Virus record (IMG/VR): IMGVR_UViG_3300042197_001634
Location: 1 to 20,254 of that record
Reading direction: 5' to 3' (one strand)
Source: a virus
Length of the DNA stretch: 20,254 nt
The translations under genes were made by a program, and so were the position numbers. Under the pieces are notes generated by a model. The model had not been told where the DNA came from, did no database searches, and saw nothing but the letters and a program-made list of their open reading frames with translations. This document shows, piece by piece, positions 1 through 7,172 of this stretch. Every line of letters begins with the position of its first letter. Within the stretch, counting starts at the first letter, position 1.

Positions 1-289
1 CCTTGATGTCCGCTTCGCCCAGCCCCGATTCCTCAGGAGCCTTGAGGTCATAGACCTCCGGGACTCCTGCGGGCTTGTCGGCGTCGGGCTTGGCCGCTTC
101 CGGTGCAGCCGCGTCGGGCTTGGCCGCGTCGGGTGCGGCATCCGAATTGGGCTGCTCCGACTTGGCCTGTTCAGGGGCCGGAGACGACGGATTGGCGTTG
201 CCGGCCCCAGGCTGACCGCCTGTTGCTCCAGCGCCGCCGGCTGCCTCGGTGTTGTTCTGGGCAGCGAGAATGGTGTCGGCCACGGTCAT
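1..289 (-). CDS. Phage scaffold-like head assembly protein, N-terminal part
   Basis: The gene begins at ATG 289 and runs off the left edge, so only about 96 residues are visible. The start is MTVADTILAAQNN, followed by a low-complexity stretch rich in Ala, Pro, Gly and Lys with repeated AAKPDA units (about residues 15-75), and then VPEVYDLKAPEESGL. An acidic or proline-rich disordered start leading into a 'YDLKAPE' segment is common in phage scaffolding or prohead proteins located next to the portal gene. The start is preceded on the minus strand by GGAGG-like sequence (complement of cctcc at 298-302). It is the last visible gene of the leftward head module. The scaffold assignment rests on composition, the YDLK motif and position, not on a full domain, because the rest lies outside the window. 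Confidence 0.6.
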   Translation of the reverse strand, partial: MTVADTILAAQNNTEAAGGAGATGGQPGAGNANPSSPAPEQAKSEQPNSDAAPDAAKPDAAAPEAAKPDADKPAGVPEVYDLKAPEESGLGEADIK

Positions 290-361
290 TGGGAAACCTC
301 CACGGTGTTGTGATTGTCTCAATACTGATCGCGTAGTTCAATGGCGCATCGCGCATCGCCG

Positions 362-685
362 TTATTTCTGAGCCGAGCCCGCCCGCTTCGCCTGTAATTC
401 TCGCTGATGGGCGAGTTCACGGAATACCTCCTGCTGAGCCAGCAGGTACAGGTCTGGGCAGTGCCGGTGGATGTCCGCCAGAACCTCGAGTCCGACCGAT
501 CGCTTGCCCTCAAGAAAGAACGTCTCCGATGATCCAGTGAACGTGGACTGGTAAATCCGGCACCGGGCCAGCAGACGCCACAGCAGACGGCGACCGGGGA
601 CAGTCCCCATCACCGCACGCAGGTCGCTCGCGGCTTGTTGCTCGTCAAACTGCTGGTCGGGGTGGATGCGTTTCTTGCGGCTCAT
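362..685 (-). CDS. Bbp19-like phage protein
   Basis: About 107 residues from ATG 685; an in-frame GTG at 697 is an alternative start. The core reads DLRAVMGTVPGRRLLWRLLARC, then YQSTFTGSSETFFLEGKRSVGLEVLADIH and CPDLYLLAQQE. The pattern GRR..WRLL..C..F.T.S.TG...F.EG.R..GL.LL.DI....P.LY is the signature of the Bbp19-like family, first named from Bordetella phage BPP-1 and found beside portal and scaffold genes. Its biochemical role is unknown; a part in head assembly is inferred from neighbourhood. It lies between the scaffold-like gene and the beta-rich structural gene, transcribed in the same direction with short gaps. Confidence 0.8.
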   Translation of the reverse strand: MSRKKRIHPDQQFDEQQAASDLRAVMGTVPGRRLLWRLLARCRIYQSTFTGSSETFFLEGKRSVGLEVLADIHRHCPDLYLLAQQEVFRELAHQRELQAKRAGSAQK

Positions 686-726
686 GGCGGCGAACACTCC
701 ATCTGGCGATCAGGGCTGGACGACGA

Positions 727-1626
727 TCAGGGCTGGACGACGAGGAAGCTGATCTTGTGGGCCGAGTCGAATGCGGCTGATGCGTGAGCGTTCCGGACGG
801 TGATTGTGCATGACCCGGCACCAGGCACGATGGACGTGATCACCGGAGTACCGGCCCCGCTGTTGACATTGATCGAGGCCAGCACGATGGACGTGGCCGC
901 GATCAGCGTGTTGGTCAGGGTGATGGTGTACGTGCCAGCCGCCGCCGTCGTCTTGGACTCGGTGGTGATCACACCCACGGGCTTTGAGATGGTCACCGCG
1001 TCCGACACAGCCGTCCCAGTCCCGCCGTCCATGGTCAGGCTGCCGCCGGAGATGTCGAGGCCCGCAGCGGCTTCGACGGCTTTGCCGGCGACGACTTTCT
1101 CGGCTGAGTTGGTGGTCACGAACTTGAGGTAGCTGTTGGCCCCCTCGGTCACGTCGAGGGCAGACGCGAGGTTGTCGCCCAGGACCAGCTTGCCCACGCC
1201 GGTCGCAAGGCTGGCGAAACTCAGCGTGCCGTCCTTGGCCAGCAGCCCGTCGATGGTCACGCCGGCATCGGCAGTCACTTCACTGATCAGATCGACCTTC
1301 GCGCCCGTCTCCGTGATCTGAAACGGGATGCCGCCGTCAAGGTTCATCCACGTTTCGAACGTATCAGACGCATCAGACAGAGCCGTCACGATGGTCCCCG
1401 ACGTGTAGGCCGAGCAACGGAAGCGGTAGACACCAGCCGTCACGATGCCGGAGGCCGAAACAGTGAATGTCCCGACAGGCTCCCATGCCGAAGTTCCGAT
1501 ACCACGCTCCAGGACCACGGTCCCGCTGAACGTGCCGCTCACGGAGTACGTGGCGGTCTCTTTCGGACGCACGTTGATCGACGCGCTCACGCCTGTCGCG
1601 GTGAAACTCTTGGTGATTAAACTCAT
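727..1626 (-). CDS. Beta-rich phage structural protein, function unassigned
   Basis: 299 residues from ATG 1626, chosen because CGGAG lies 8 bases upstream; the frame stays open for ten more codons upstream but without a ribosome site. The protein is very rich in Ser, Thr, Val, Ala and Gly, with few charged residues and alternating hydrophobic positions typical of beta sandwiches. An N-terminal segment (about 1-90) begins MSLITKSFTATG, and a C-terminal segment (about 215-299) holds TAAAGTYTITLTNTLI and ends in HKISFLVVQP. This composition fits capsid decoration, head-fibre or tail-spike type proteins, and the position between portal and Bbp19-like genes supports a virion role. No specific family can be named. 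No catalytic motif is visible. Confidence 0.6.
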   Translation of the reverse strand: MSLITKSFTATGVSASINVRPKETATYSVSGTFSGTVVLERGIGTSAWEPVGTFTVSASGIVTAGVYRFRCSAYTSGTIVTALSDASDTFETWMNLDGGIPFQITETGAKVDLISEVTADAGVTIDGLLAKDGTLSFASLATGVGKLVLGDNLASALDVTEGANSYLKFVTTNSAEKVVAGKAVEAAAGLDISGGSLTMDGGTGTAVSDAVTISKPVGVITTESKTTAAAGTYTITLTNTLIAATSIVLASINVNSGAGTPVITSIVPGAGSCTITVRNAHASAAFDSAHKISFLVVQP

Positions 1627-1652
1627 GTTTGGCTCCGTTCTGTTGATGGTTG

Positions 1653-3332
1653 TCACATCGCACTGGTCAACTGCGTCAGCGCACTGTCGCGTGACGTGTC
1701 GGTCTCAGAAAGCAGCTTCGCACCCTTGGCCGCCTGCTCCAGCATCGCAAGCTGCTGGGCCTGCGCCTGCTGGGCCGCTCGCATCTGGCGAATCTGGGCC
1801 ACCGCCTCATCGTCCCGCACGATCGACGGAGGCACGCCCAGCGCGTCGCCGTACTCGTCGAGGGCTTGGTCGAGGTCCACCTTGTCCAGCGCCTCGGGGG
1901 ACGCTTCGGCCAGCGAGCCGGCAAACCCGACGAACCGCTCGATGTTGGCCGTCGCCATCATCTTCTGAGCCTGCGACATGATGCTGATATACTCGACCTT
2001 CAGCGGCATGCCCTGCAACTCTTCCGGCGGCTCGGGGATCAGGCCGCGGCGTGACATGATTGCAAACACCCGGTCAATCAGCGGGTCCAGAAGCTCGTCG
2101 TTCAGGCGCTCAAGCACCGGCCCCAGCATCAGCATCTTCTCTTCGTGCCGCTCGGCGATCTCCCGGGCCGTGATCTCACGCCGGTCACTCATGGCCAGCA
2201 TGAGGAACAGGTCCTTGTAGAACGCCGCATTCACGCGGGACTGCGTCTCTTGGATGTCCGTGATGGCCGCGCCGATCTCGTACCGCACTTCATGGGCCGG
2301 ACGGAACCCCGCCTGACCGTTGACGGAATCGACGTAGGTGATGCCGCCCGGCAGCAGGTTCGCTTCGTAACCTTTGAGCGACGTCGGGGCGATCATGGGC
2401 GGATCGACCATCTTGTCGATGGCCTTGGTCTTGGTCTTTTGCTGGAACTGGAGCATCTTCACGTCGCCCAGCGCCGCAATGCCGGGGCTGTCGGTGCCGT
2501 AGACGTCCTCGCTGGCGGTGTGCCACCGGGGGCAGAGGATCGGGCACTCGTCGTACCCCGACTCTCGCAAGAACAAGCCGTCAGGGGCACCGAACTCGTA
2601 GTGGCACGAGAGCCACGGCTTGTACCGCGACTCAAGTTTCGTGTCGTCCCGCTGATCGTTGGGCTTGATGACATGCACCACCTGGACCCACTGCTCGTAG
2701 TGGCCCTGCTCCCACATCCGCCGGACGGACGGGCTGATGTTGCGGAACCGCTGCTCGTCGCTCCCGCCCGGCTGCCCGAACTCCTGGACGATCTGGCGGA
2801 CCGTCATCTCGTACTCACGAGCGAACGTGGTGGGCCGAAGCCGGTGATCGTTGGCGATCATGTACGACCCGACCGGGTACGAGTAGCACCGGATGACGTC
2901 CGTGTCGTCCTCGAACACACCAATCGGGGCGGTGCCGAACACGCCGCAGTCGCCGTAGACGGTGGGGAGCACGTTGTAGAGGTTCGATTTGGCGAACACC
3001 ATGAGCATGCGGCTCGTCACCCACGACAGCCACATCTTTGCCCGCGGGGCCTCGGCGATGTCCGGATCAGGTGTCGTCAGCCGCACCCACGGCCGGGCCG
3101 GTGAGGTGATACCAGAGTGCATGCCCGCTTGGAGGACACGGGCCGCCATCTGCCCGGTGTTGTCGACGATCTTGTTGTACCGCTTCTGGCCACGGTTGCG
3201 GTCGGTCACCAGCCAGCGGGACCGCACCGGCAGGTAGTAGTCGCTCAACTCCGTCCAGTGCGAAATGAACGACGAACGCTCATTGCGGAGCTGTTCGATC
3301 ATCGACTCATACTGCTTGCGGCGTGTGTCCAT
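1653..3332 (-). CDS. Portal protein (head-to-tail connecting protein)
   Basis: 559 residues from ATG 3332; an in-frame GTG at 3359 is another possible start. It matches the pattern of the 'bacteriophage head to tail connecting protein' family of podovirus portals. The N-terminus is long and helical (RRKQYESMIEQLRNERSSFISHWTELSDYYLP). It continues with GQKRYNKIVDNTGQMAARVLQAGMHSGITSPARPW, a hallmark of this family, then YPVGSYMIAND and a C-terminal helical region containing TAREIAERHEEKMLMLGPVLERLNDELLDPLIDR. The tail is Gln/Ala-rich. Twelve copies of such proteins form the ring at one capsid vertex through which DNA is packaged. The length (about 500-560) is normal for the family. It is followed after 26 bases by the beta-rich structural gene. 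Confidence 0.93.
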   Translation of the reverse strand: MDTRRKQYESMIEQLRNERSSFISHWTELSDYYLPVRSRWLVTDRNRGQKRYNKIVDNTGQMAARVLQAGMHSGITSPARPWVRLTTPDPDIAEAPRAKMWLSWVTSRMLMVFAKSNLYNVLPTVYGDCGVFGTAPIGVFEDDTDVIRCYSYPVGSYMIANDHRLRPTTFAREYEMTVRQIVQEFGQPGGSDEQRFRNISPSVRRMWEQGHYEQWVQVVHVIKPNDQRDDTKLESRYKPWLSCHYEFGAPDGLFLRESGYDECPILCPRWHTASEDVYGTDSPGIAALGDVKMLQFQQKTKTKAIDKMVDPPMIAPTSLKGYEANLLPGGITYVDSVNGQAGFRPAHEVRYEIGAAITDIQETQSRVNAAFYKDLFLMLAMSDRREITAREIAERHEEKMLMLGPVLERLNDELLDPLIDRVFAIMSRRGLIPEPPEELQGMPLKVEYISIMSQAQKMMATANIERFVGFAGSLAEASPEALDKVDLDQALDEYGDALGVPPSIVRDDEAVAQIRQMRAAQQAQAQQLAMLEQAAKGAKLLSETDTSRDSALTQLTSAM

Positions 3333-3371
3333 GGTGCCGTCCGTTCTGTGGTTGCTCACTGGCCCAGCCGG

Positions 3372-3629
3372 TCACTGGCCCAGCAGGGTCTTACGCTGGC
3401 CAGACACCTGGCCCACGTCACCGAGCGGGCCGGTCAGGATCGTGTCCGACCGCCCATACGCACCCATCGCCTTCTTGCGGGTCCGGTCCCGGCTCATGGC
3501 CGCTTCCGGCTCGCCGCTTTTGGCGTTGGGCATCGTCGGCATCTTGGTGGCTTTGTTCATGGCCGCAGTCCCAGCCGACATGCCGCCGCCGATCAGTGCC
3601 CCAGCGATGATTGCGGTCTCAATGCCCAT
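3372..3629 (-). CDS. Small glycine-rich phage virion-associated protein
   Basis: 85 residues from ATG 3629, preceded on its strand by an AGGGGGT ribosome site. The first 20-25 residues (MGIETAIIAGALIGGGMSAG) form a small-residue hydrophobic segment, possibly a single membrane helix. A Lys/Arg-rich middle follows (SRDRTRKKAMGAYGRSDTILTG), and the end is GQRKTLLGQ. The pairing of GRS.TILTG with a terminal KTLLG is a recurring pattern in small proteins between terminase and portal genes of podoviruses; family knowledge here comes from recall and no function is established. It lies between the GNAT gene and the portal gene with gaps of 26 and 39 bases. It could be an internal or ejected virion protein. 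Confidence 0.65.
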   Translation of the reverse strand: MGIETAIIAGALIGGGMSAGTAAMNKATKMPTMPNAKSGEPEAAMSRDRTRKKAMGAYGRSDTILTGPLGDVGQVSGQRKTLLGQ

Positions 3630-3655
3630 GTGCGACCCCCTGTTCAACGCCCGCT

Positions 3656-4141
3656 TCAATGCCCATCGTCGATCCTCCGGTCCAGTCGCCGCGCGTAACA
3701 GCGGTGAGTTTCGAGATACCCCATCCCCTCAAAGATGCGGGAGATGTCGCGGTTGGCCGTCGTCTGACGGACCACCACCTCCACGCCCTCATTGGCCAAA
3801 GCCTCGTCCGCAAACCGGATCAGCCGCAGGCCCGTCGAGCCCAGCCGGTACTCCGGCAGGATGAACAGGGCGTCCTGACACGCTTGCAAGCACCGCCGGC
3901 TGTGAAGCGACGTGCTGACGATGAACACCGAGTAGCCGATCAGCCGGCCCCACTCAGTCCGGGCCGTGTAGCAGCGGAGCAGGCCCATGTCCTCAAGCTG
4001 CTCATACTGCTCGGTCGCCAGGTCCAGCGGAACGCCGGGCAACATGCCCGTCTCGTCGTGGTTGGCGGCACAGATCGGCTTGATCTCCGACCACAAGCCG
4101 GCCACCCGCTCTTGCTGGATTCTGGGCGTCTGAAGCTCCAT
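3656..4141 (-). CDS. Phage-encoded GNAT-family N-acetyltransferase
   Basis: About 161 residues from ATG 4141, chosen because GGAG lies 10 bases upstream; ATG 4150 and GTG 4177 are in-frame alternatives. The core strand and acetyl-CoA loop read ALFILPEYRLGSTGLRLIRFADEAL, matching GNAT motif A (hydrophobic strand, then R..G..GxxL). It is followed by NRDISRIFEGMGYLETHRCYARRL, matching motif B and the usual GNAT ending (N....F...GF). GNAT enzymes transfer an acetyl group from acetyl-CoA to an amine. Copies between terminase and portal genes are common in podovirus-type phages, and their substrate is unknown. The N-terminal 60 residues are less conserved. It reads in the same direction as the head genes and overlaps nothing. 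Confidence 0.8.
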   Translation of the reverse strand: MELQTPRIQQERVAGLWSEIKPICAANHDETGMLPGVPLDLATEQYEQLEDMGLLRCYTARTEWGRLIGYSVFIVSTSLHSRRCLQACQDALFILPEYRLGSTGLRLIRFADEALANEGVEVVVRQTTANRDISRIFEGMGYLETHRCYARRLDRRIDDGH

Positions 4142-4184
4142 GCGATCCATGCTCCAACCGGCTATGACAACCGGCACACCGCCG

Positions 4185-4212
4185 ATACTATCAGGCGTTG
4201 TGGTTTTCTCAA
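4185..4212 (-). promoter_or_regulatory. Possible promoter upstream of GNAT and portal genes
   Basis: On the minus strand TTGAGA (4207-4212), a 16-base spacer and TAGTAT (4185-4190) form a partial sigma-70-like match in the 109-base gap between the terminase end and the GNAT start. The two hexamers match consensus at 4 of 6 positions each. It could give extra expression to the head genes, but no further support is visible. Confidence 0.3.
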
Positions 4213-4250
4213 TGGTGCGTCGATCAGGCCACTCCCATCATCCACTCCCC

Positions 4251-5822
4251 TCAAAACGGCTCGTACTCCCGCCGGGCGAACTGCTGGACGGAACCACCGC
4301 GGCTCCTGCCATCAGCACCACGCGGTGCTACTGGGTAGGCAAACGTCAATGCAAGGGCGTCGGCCCGGTCTGGTGAGGACAGCCCACGCTTCTTCATGTC
4401 GTCCTTTCGCTCCAAGACAATCTCGTTGTGGACGTTGTAGCCGTACTCACGTGATTCCAACTGCGACTTGAGGTCGTGGTCACGCTCGATCGCACCGCCT
4501 GTCCGCAGCCAGGTCCGCATCTTCGCCCACATCTCCGCCGCCTTGTTCGCTACTGGCTCGGAGTCCGGTGGCGGATTGTCCGACGTGCCGCCGAAATGCA
4601 CCTCGATCACGCGGAGGCCAAGCTGCCGCAGCCGGTCGATCACGCCGCCACCCACGCCGGTCGCGTCCACAAAAACCGCGTCGGCCTGCTCTTTGAGCAT
4701 GATCTCGGCCACCCTGCCCGCCAGCGTCATCAGGTCCACGCCACGCAGCCGCACAGTCGGCACCGACCTGGCATCCCGGCCCCGGCGAACCTGGATCACC
4801 GACTCGTGGTCGCCGTACCGGGCCACGTCCACGCCCAGCACAACCGGGTCGGTCATCAGTGGCACTTCCTCTCGCTCCATCGCCGCATCGATCACATTAG
4901 AGGGGATAAACTGCATTGAGCCGGCGGATGGGAACTGGCCACGGATGCGGACCCGAACAAAGTCCGAGTCCTCGCCGTAGTCCTCGACCCACTGTTGGAA
5001 CTGGGCCTGATTGGTCCCCTCCACCGTCCGGGAATCGATCTGCCGATGGTTCCACCGGTGCGACAGACGCCCGAAGCACTCACGGAACCGGCCGCTGTTG
5101 CGTGTGGGGTTGCCGAACGCGGCCCAGATGATCTCCGTGTCGGCGTCGGTCAGGGCACCTTCAGCGACTTCCCAGACCGCATCAGCGATTGCGCTGGCCT
5201 CGTCGAACACCAGCAGCAGCCGCCGGCCCTGATTGTGCAGGCCGGCGAACGCCTCAGTATTGGTCTCAGACCACGGGATCGAGTCCGTCCGCCACGTCTT
5301 TTCGTGCTTGGGATCCATCGACGCCAACGAGGTCGCTGTGAATCTGAACCAGTGGGCATTGATTGCCAACCGATGCCATTTGGCCAGCTCGGGCCAGGTT
5401 TTGGTCCGCAACTGGGCCTCGGTGTTGGCCGTCACGACGCCCTTGCAGCCCTCGTACGTGGACATGGCCCAAAGCACGATCCACGAGACGAAAGCCGACT
5501 TGCCGATGCCGTGGCCGGAGGCGACGGCGATCTTGATCGGATCAGTCTTGGGCCGCTCCATGTGCCAACCGACAGATGGGGCTGCAACTGGAGCCGCCGC
5601 CATCGCCCCGCTCACAGCGGCTTGAAGCGGCTTGCCGGCTTGAAGAGCCTCGCCAATCTGACACAGGACGTCGCACTGCCACTGACGCGGGCCGGTGTGG
5701 CCCTCAAGCTCGGTCCCCGCCTCCCCCCAGGGGAACGCGAACAGGACGAACCCAAGCGGGTCGTGTTGGAACCCAGCAATCGTGGCGATCAGCTCGTCCT
5801 CGATCTCAGCTTTGGTGGGCAT
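4251..5822 (-). CDS. terL: Terminase large subunit
   Basis: 523 residues from ATG 5822 (MPTKAEIEDEL); the upstream open frame overlaps another small gene and looks non-coding. The ATPase Walker A motif is GHGIGKS (103-109) and Walker B is LLLVFDEA (202-209). The C-terminal RNase H-fold nuclease shows GVDVARYGD (Asp 332), AVFVDATGVGGGVIDRL (Asp 386) and SSPDRADAL (Asp 488). The start FQHDPLGFVLFAFPWGEAGT and GPRQWQ are typical of this terminase group. TerL translocates DNA into the prohead by ATP hydrolysis and cuts concatemers. An Ala-rich insert (about 65-95) lies just before the ATPase core and looks non-essential. It is encoded 35 bases downstream of a 50-residue gene that follows the small subunit, forming a packaging operon. 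Confidence 0.96.
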   Translation of the reverse strand: MPTKAEIEDELIATIAGFQHDPLGFVLFAFPWGEAGTELEGHTGPRQWQCDVLCQIGEALQAGKPLQAAVSGAMAAAPVAAPSVGWHMERPKTDPIKIAVASGHGIGKSAFVSWIVLWAMSTYEGCKGVVTANTEAQLRTKTWPELAKWHRLAINAHWFRFTATSLASMDPKHEKTWRTDSIPWSETNTEAFAGLHNQGRRLLLVFDEASAIADAVWEVAEGALTDADTEIIWAAFGNPTRNSGRFRECFGRLSHRWNHRQIDSRTVEGTNQAQFQQWVEDYGEDSDFVRVRIRGQFPSAGSMQFIPSNVIDAAMEREEVPLMTDPVVLGVDVARYGDHESVIQVRRGRDARSVPTVRLRGVDLMTLAGRVAEIMLKEQADAVFVDATGVGGGVIDRLRQLGLRVIEVHFGGTSDNPPPDSEPVANKAAEMWAKMRTWLRTGGAIERDHDLKSQLESREYGYNVHNEIVLERKDDMKKRGLSSPDRADALALTFAYPVAPRGADGRSRGGSVQQFARREYEPF

Positions 5823-5857
5823 TGCGGCTCTTCTGGGGTTAGCGGCTCTTCCGGGGC

Positions 5858-6010
5858 TCACACAAGCCGGACAGGGATGCCGCGATCGACCGCGGCGGCG
5901 GCCATGCAGGGCGGCGCGAAAAACCAGCCGTCGTCGAGCATGATCTGCCAGCGGCTTGCGGTTGGTGCGGTGCTCGTTGTGGGTTGGCTCATCGTTGTGG
6001 GTTGGCTCAT
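5858..6010 (-). CDS. Small conserved-looking protein between terminase subunit genes
   Basis: A 50-residue frame starting at ATG 6010, whose ATGA overlaps the stop of the terminase small subunit by 4 bases; this coupling supports translation. The product starts with a doubled MSQPTT, then TASRWQIMLDDGWFFAPPCM and AAAAVDRGIPVRLV. The second half is not low complexity and looks like a genuine small domain. It lies in the frame other than the artificial extension of terL. A second ATG at 5992 is equivalent because the first 18 bases are duplicated. No family is recognised. Its location suggests a packaging or head-related accessory role, which is inference only. Confidence 0.55.
   Translation of the reverse strand: MSQPTTMSQPTTSTAPTASRWQIMLDDGWFFAPPCMAAAAVDRGIPVRLV
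5975..6010. repeat. Perfect 18-bp tandem duplication of a gene start
   Basis: Positions 5975-5992 and 5993-6010 are identical. On the minus strand each unit reads ATGAGCCAACCCACAACG, so the duplication adds six residues (MSQPTT) and a second in-frame start codon. The unit length keeps the frame, and it points to recent slippage. Confidence 0.95.
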
Positions 6011-6582
6011 ATGACATCCTCCGGTGTGGGTGTGATGGTGGGTGTGACGGTGGCGACGATCTCAGGCAGAGCAACATTCACCGCTGGCCCCTGAGGCGAT
6101 GCCCCAGGCCCGACCAGTCGCCGCTCCCGGGCCATCCGCAGCCGCTCGGCCAAGCGGTCACCGACGTCGATCTCCAGCCTGTCCGAGAAGAGCCGCAGGT
6201 GCTTGCCCAGCAGCTCGAGCGCACGCAGGGCCGTGGGCATGTCGCCATCCTTTTCACACTTTTCGGCGATGCGGTTGATGCGGTCTATCACCGACTCGGC
6301 GGTGATGGCAGTCTTGGCCGCCCTCGCCTCCATGTGCTTGCGGACGACCTTGGCCACTTCGGGCCGGCGCAGCAGAAGTGCCCCTGTTTTGTGCGGCCTC
6401 GCGTACCCAGCGCGTTCCGCCGCCGCGGTCGCATTGAGGTCCACCAGGTACTCGCGGGCAAAGATGGCGTGTTTTGGCGCCAGCCCGTCGATCGGACGGG
6501 TGACAGCAGATCGCCGCGGCCGCCGGCGGCGTGGCTTCACGTCAGTCGTGTTGGTGGTCGCAGTGTTGGCGGTCTTTCCCAC
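6007..6582 (-). CDS. terS: Terminase small subunit
   Basis: About 191 residues if translation begins at GTG 6582; ATG 6651 is an in-frame alternative and neither has a strong ribosome site, so the start is uncertain. After a basic N-terminal segment (KPRRRRPRRSAVTR) comes LAPKHAIFAREYLVDLNATAAAERAGYARPHKTGALLLRRPEVAKVV, the helix-turn-helix of the Terminase_2 family. It is followed by helical oligomerisation segments (ITAESVIDRINRIAEKCEKDGDMPTALRALELLGKHL). The small subunit recognises the packaging site in phage DNA and hands it to TerL. A large cluster of short repeats lies immediately upstream and is a candidate recognition site. The stop overlaps the next start by four bases. Confidence 0.88.
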   Translation of the reverse strand: MGKTANTATTNTTDVKPRRRRPRRSAVTRPIDGLAPKHAIFAREYLVDLNATAAAERAGYARPHKTGALLLRRPEVAKVVRKHMEARAAKTAITAESVIDRINRIAEKCEKDGDMPTALRALELLGKHLRLFSDRLEIDVGDRLAERLRMARERRLVGPGASPQGPAVNVALPEIVATVTPTITPTPEDVI

Positions 6583-6622
6583 GCGGGCATATGATACCGC
6601 CAGTGATGCTGAAATCTCAACG

Positions 6623-6668
6623 CCGCGTCGAACCGCGTCGAACCCCCACATCCTCGAACCGCGTCGAA
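6623..6668. repeat. Three copies of CCGCGTCGAA near the terS start
   Basis: Exact copies at 6623-6632, 6633-6642 (tandem) and 6659-6668. They lie just upstream of, or inside, the uncertain 5' end of terS, so they may be coding if the longer start is used. Ten-base spacing would place tandem copies on one face of the helix. Confidence 0.85.
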
Positions 6669-6753
6669 CCACACACTCAAAACACCCTAACATCACCCGA
6701 CTGTATTTTGTACCTAACAAAGACCGTAACAAGAGCCCAGACCCCCTCATAAC

Positions 6754-6768
6754 CTGCAAATTTTGCAG
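6754..6768. promoter_or_regulatory. Palindrome CTGCAAATTTTGCAG
   Basis: Seven-base arms CTGCAAA and TTTGCAG around a single T form a perfect inverted repeat. It ends one base before the first decamer of the CAGTGTAGGG array and overlaps the larger inverted repeat starting at 6768. It looks like a protein binding site; the protein is unknown. Confidence 0.5.
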
Positions 6769-6815
6769 ACAGTGTAGGGATAGTGCTGGGATAGTGCGGG
6801 GATCCCTACACTGTC
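6768..6815. repeat. 14-bp inverted repeat enclosing degenerate 11-bp direct repeats
   Basis: GACAGTGTAGGGAT (6768-6781) is perfectly matched by its complement at 6802-6815. From the left arm inward, three direct 11-mers follow each other: AGTGTAGGGAT (6771), AGTGCTGGGAT (6782) and AGTGCGGGGAT (6793). The element could be a cruciform or a multi-site protein binding target. Confidence 0.85.
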
Positions 6816-7105
6816 CAACTATAGATTCTACAACGAGTTAACCCCGACAGTGTAGGGCAGTGTAGGGATGTTTTGCATCTGTTGCGCCAACTATTCATCT
6901 TGACCCTAACATATACCGTATTCTATTTCCTCTTTTGTTAGGTGTCTGTTACCTCTGACTTTTGAAATCAGTTTTTTCGAGATGATCCCTACACTGCCCT
7001 ACACTGAAATTCGCAAGTGCATTGATTTTAAAGCAGTTACAACAACAAAAACAGTGTAGGGATGCCAAAAACGATCCCTACACTGCCCTACACTGCCCTA
7101 CACTG
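6770..7105. repeat. Array of ten CAGTGTAGGG decamers in both orientations (iteron-like)
   Basis: Exact forward copies start at 6770, 6848, 6858 and 7052. Exact reverse copies (CCCTACACTG) start at 6804, 6987, 6997, 7076, 7086 and 7096. Several are head-to-tail without spacing: two at 6848-6867, two at 6987-7006 and three at 7076-7105. Forward and reverse groups face each other, and an AT-rich stretch separates the second and third groups. The arrangement resembles iterons of replication origins or clustered sites for a partition, terminase or repressor protein. No copy was noticed elsewhere in the window. Confidence 0.92.
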
Positions 7106-7172
7106 TTTCAGGGTGCCCGTTCCGAACGGGGCGGATATGCTGGCGCTGGCTCCCAGTCACAGGAGGTCCGTT

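Larger units (their letters stand above)
6583..7172. other. Gene-free control region between late module and rightward gene
   Basis: About 590 bases with no convincing gene. It holds, from left to right: three copies of CCGCGTCGAA, a palindrome CTGCAAATTTTGCAG (6754-6768), a repeat array of CAGTGTAGGG and its complement (6770-7105), and an AT-rich core (about 6870-6985) that contrasts with the GC-rich surroundings. Repeats plus an AT-rich segment next to terS could be an origin of replication, a packaging site, a partition site or an operator field; the sequence alone does not decide. Confidence 0.6.

Noticed and set aside
727-1626. Diversity-generating retroelement target, as in Bordetella phage BPP-1
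   Set aside because: No reverse transcriptase, template repeat or C-type lectin-like end is visible; the relation to BPP-1 is limited to head genes.
2145-3104. Long rightward open frame opposite the portal gene
   Set aside because: It is the complement of a strongly conserved portal protein in GC-rich DNA, with no ribosome site or recognisable domain; similar long frames opposite terL and YqaJ were rejected for the same reason.
5823-6077. 85-residue N-terminal extension of the terminase large subunit
   Set aside because: The extension is Arg/Pro/His-rich, overlaps terS and the coupled 50-residue gene in another frame, and terminases of this group begin near MPTKAEIEDEL.
6770-7105. CRISPR array
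   Set aside because: Repeats are only 10 bases, occur in both orientations and are partly contiguous without spacers of regular length.
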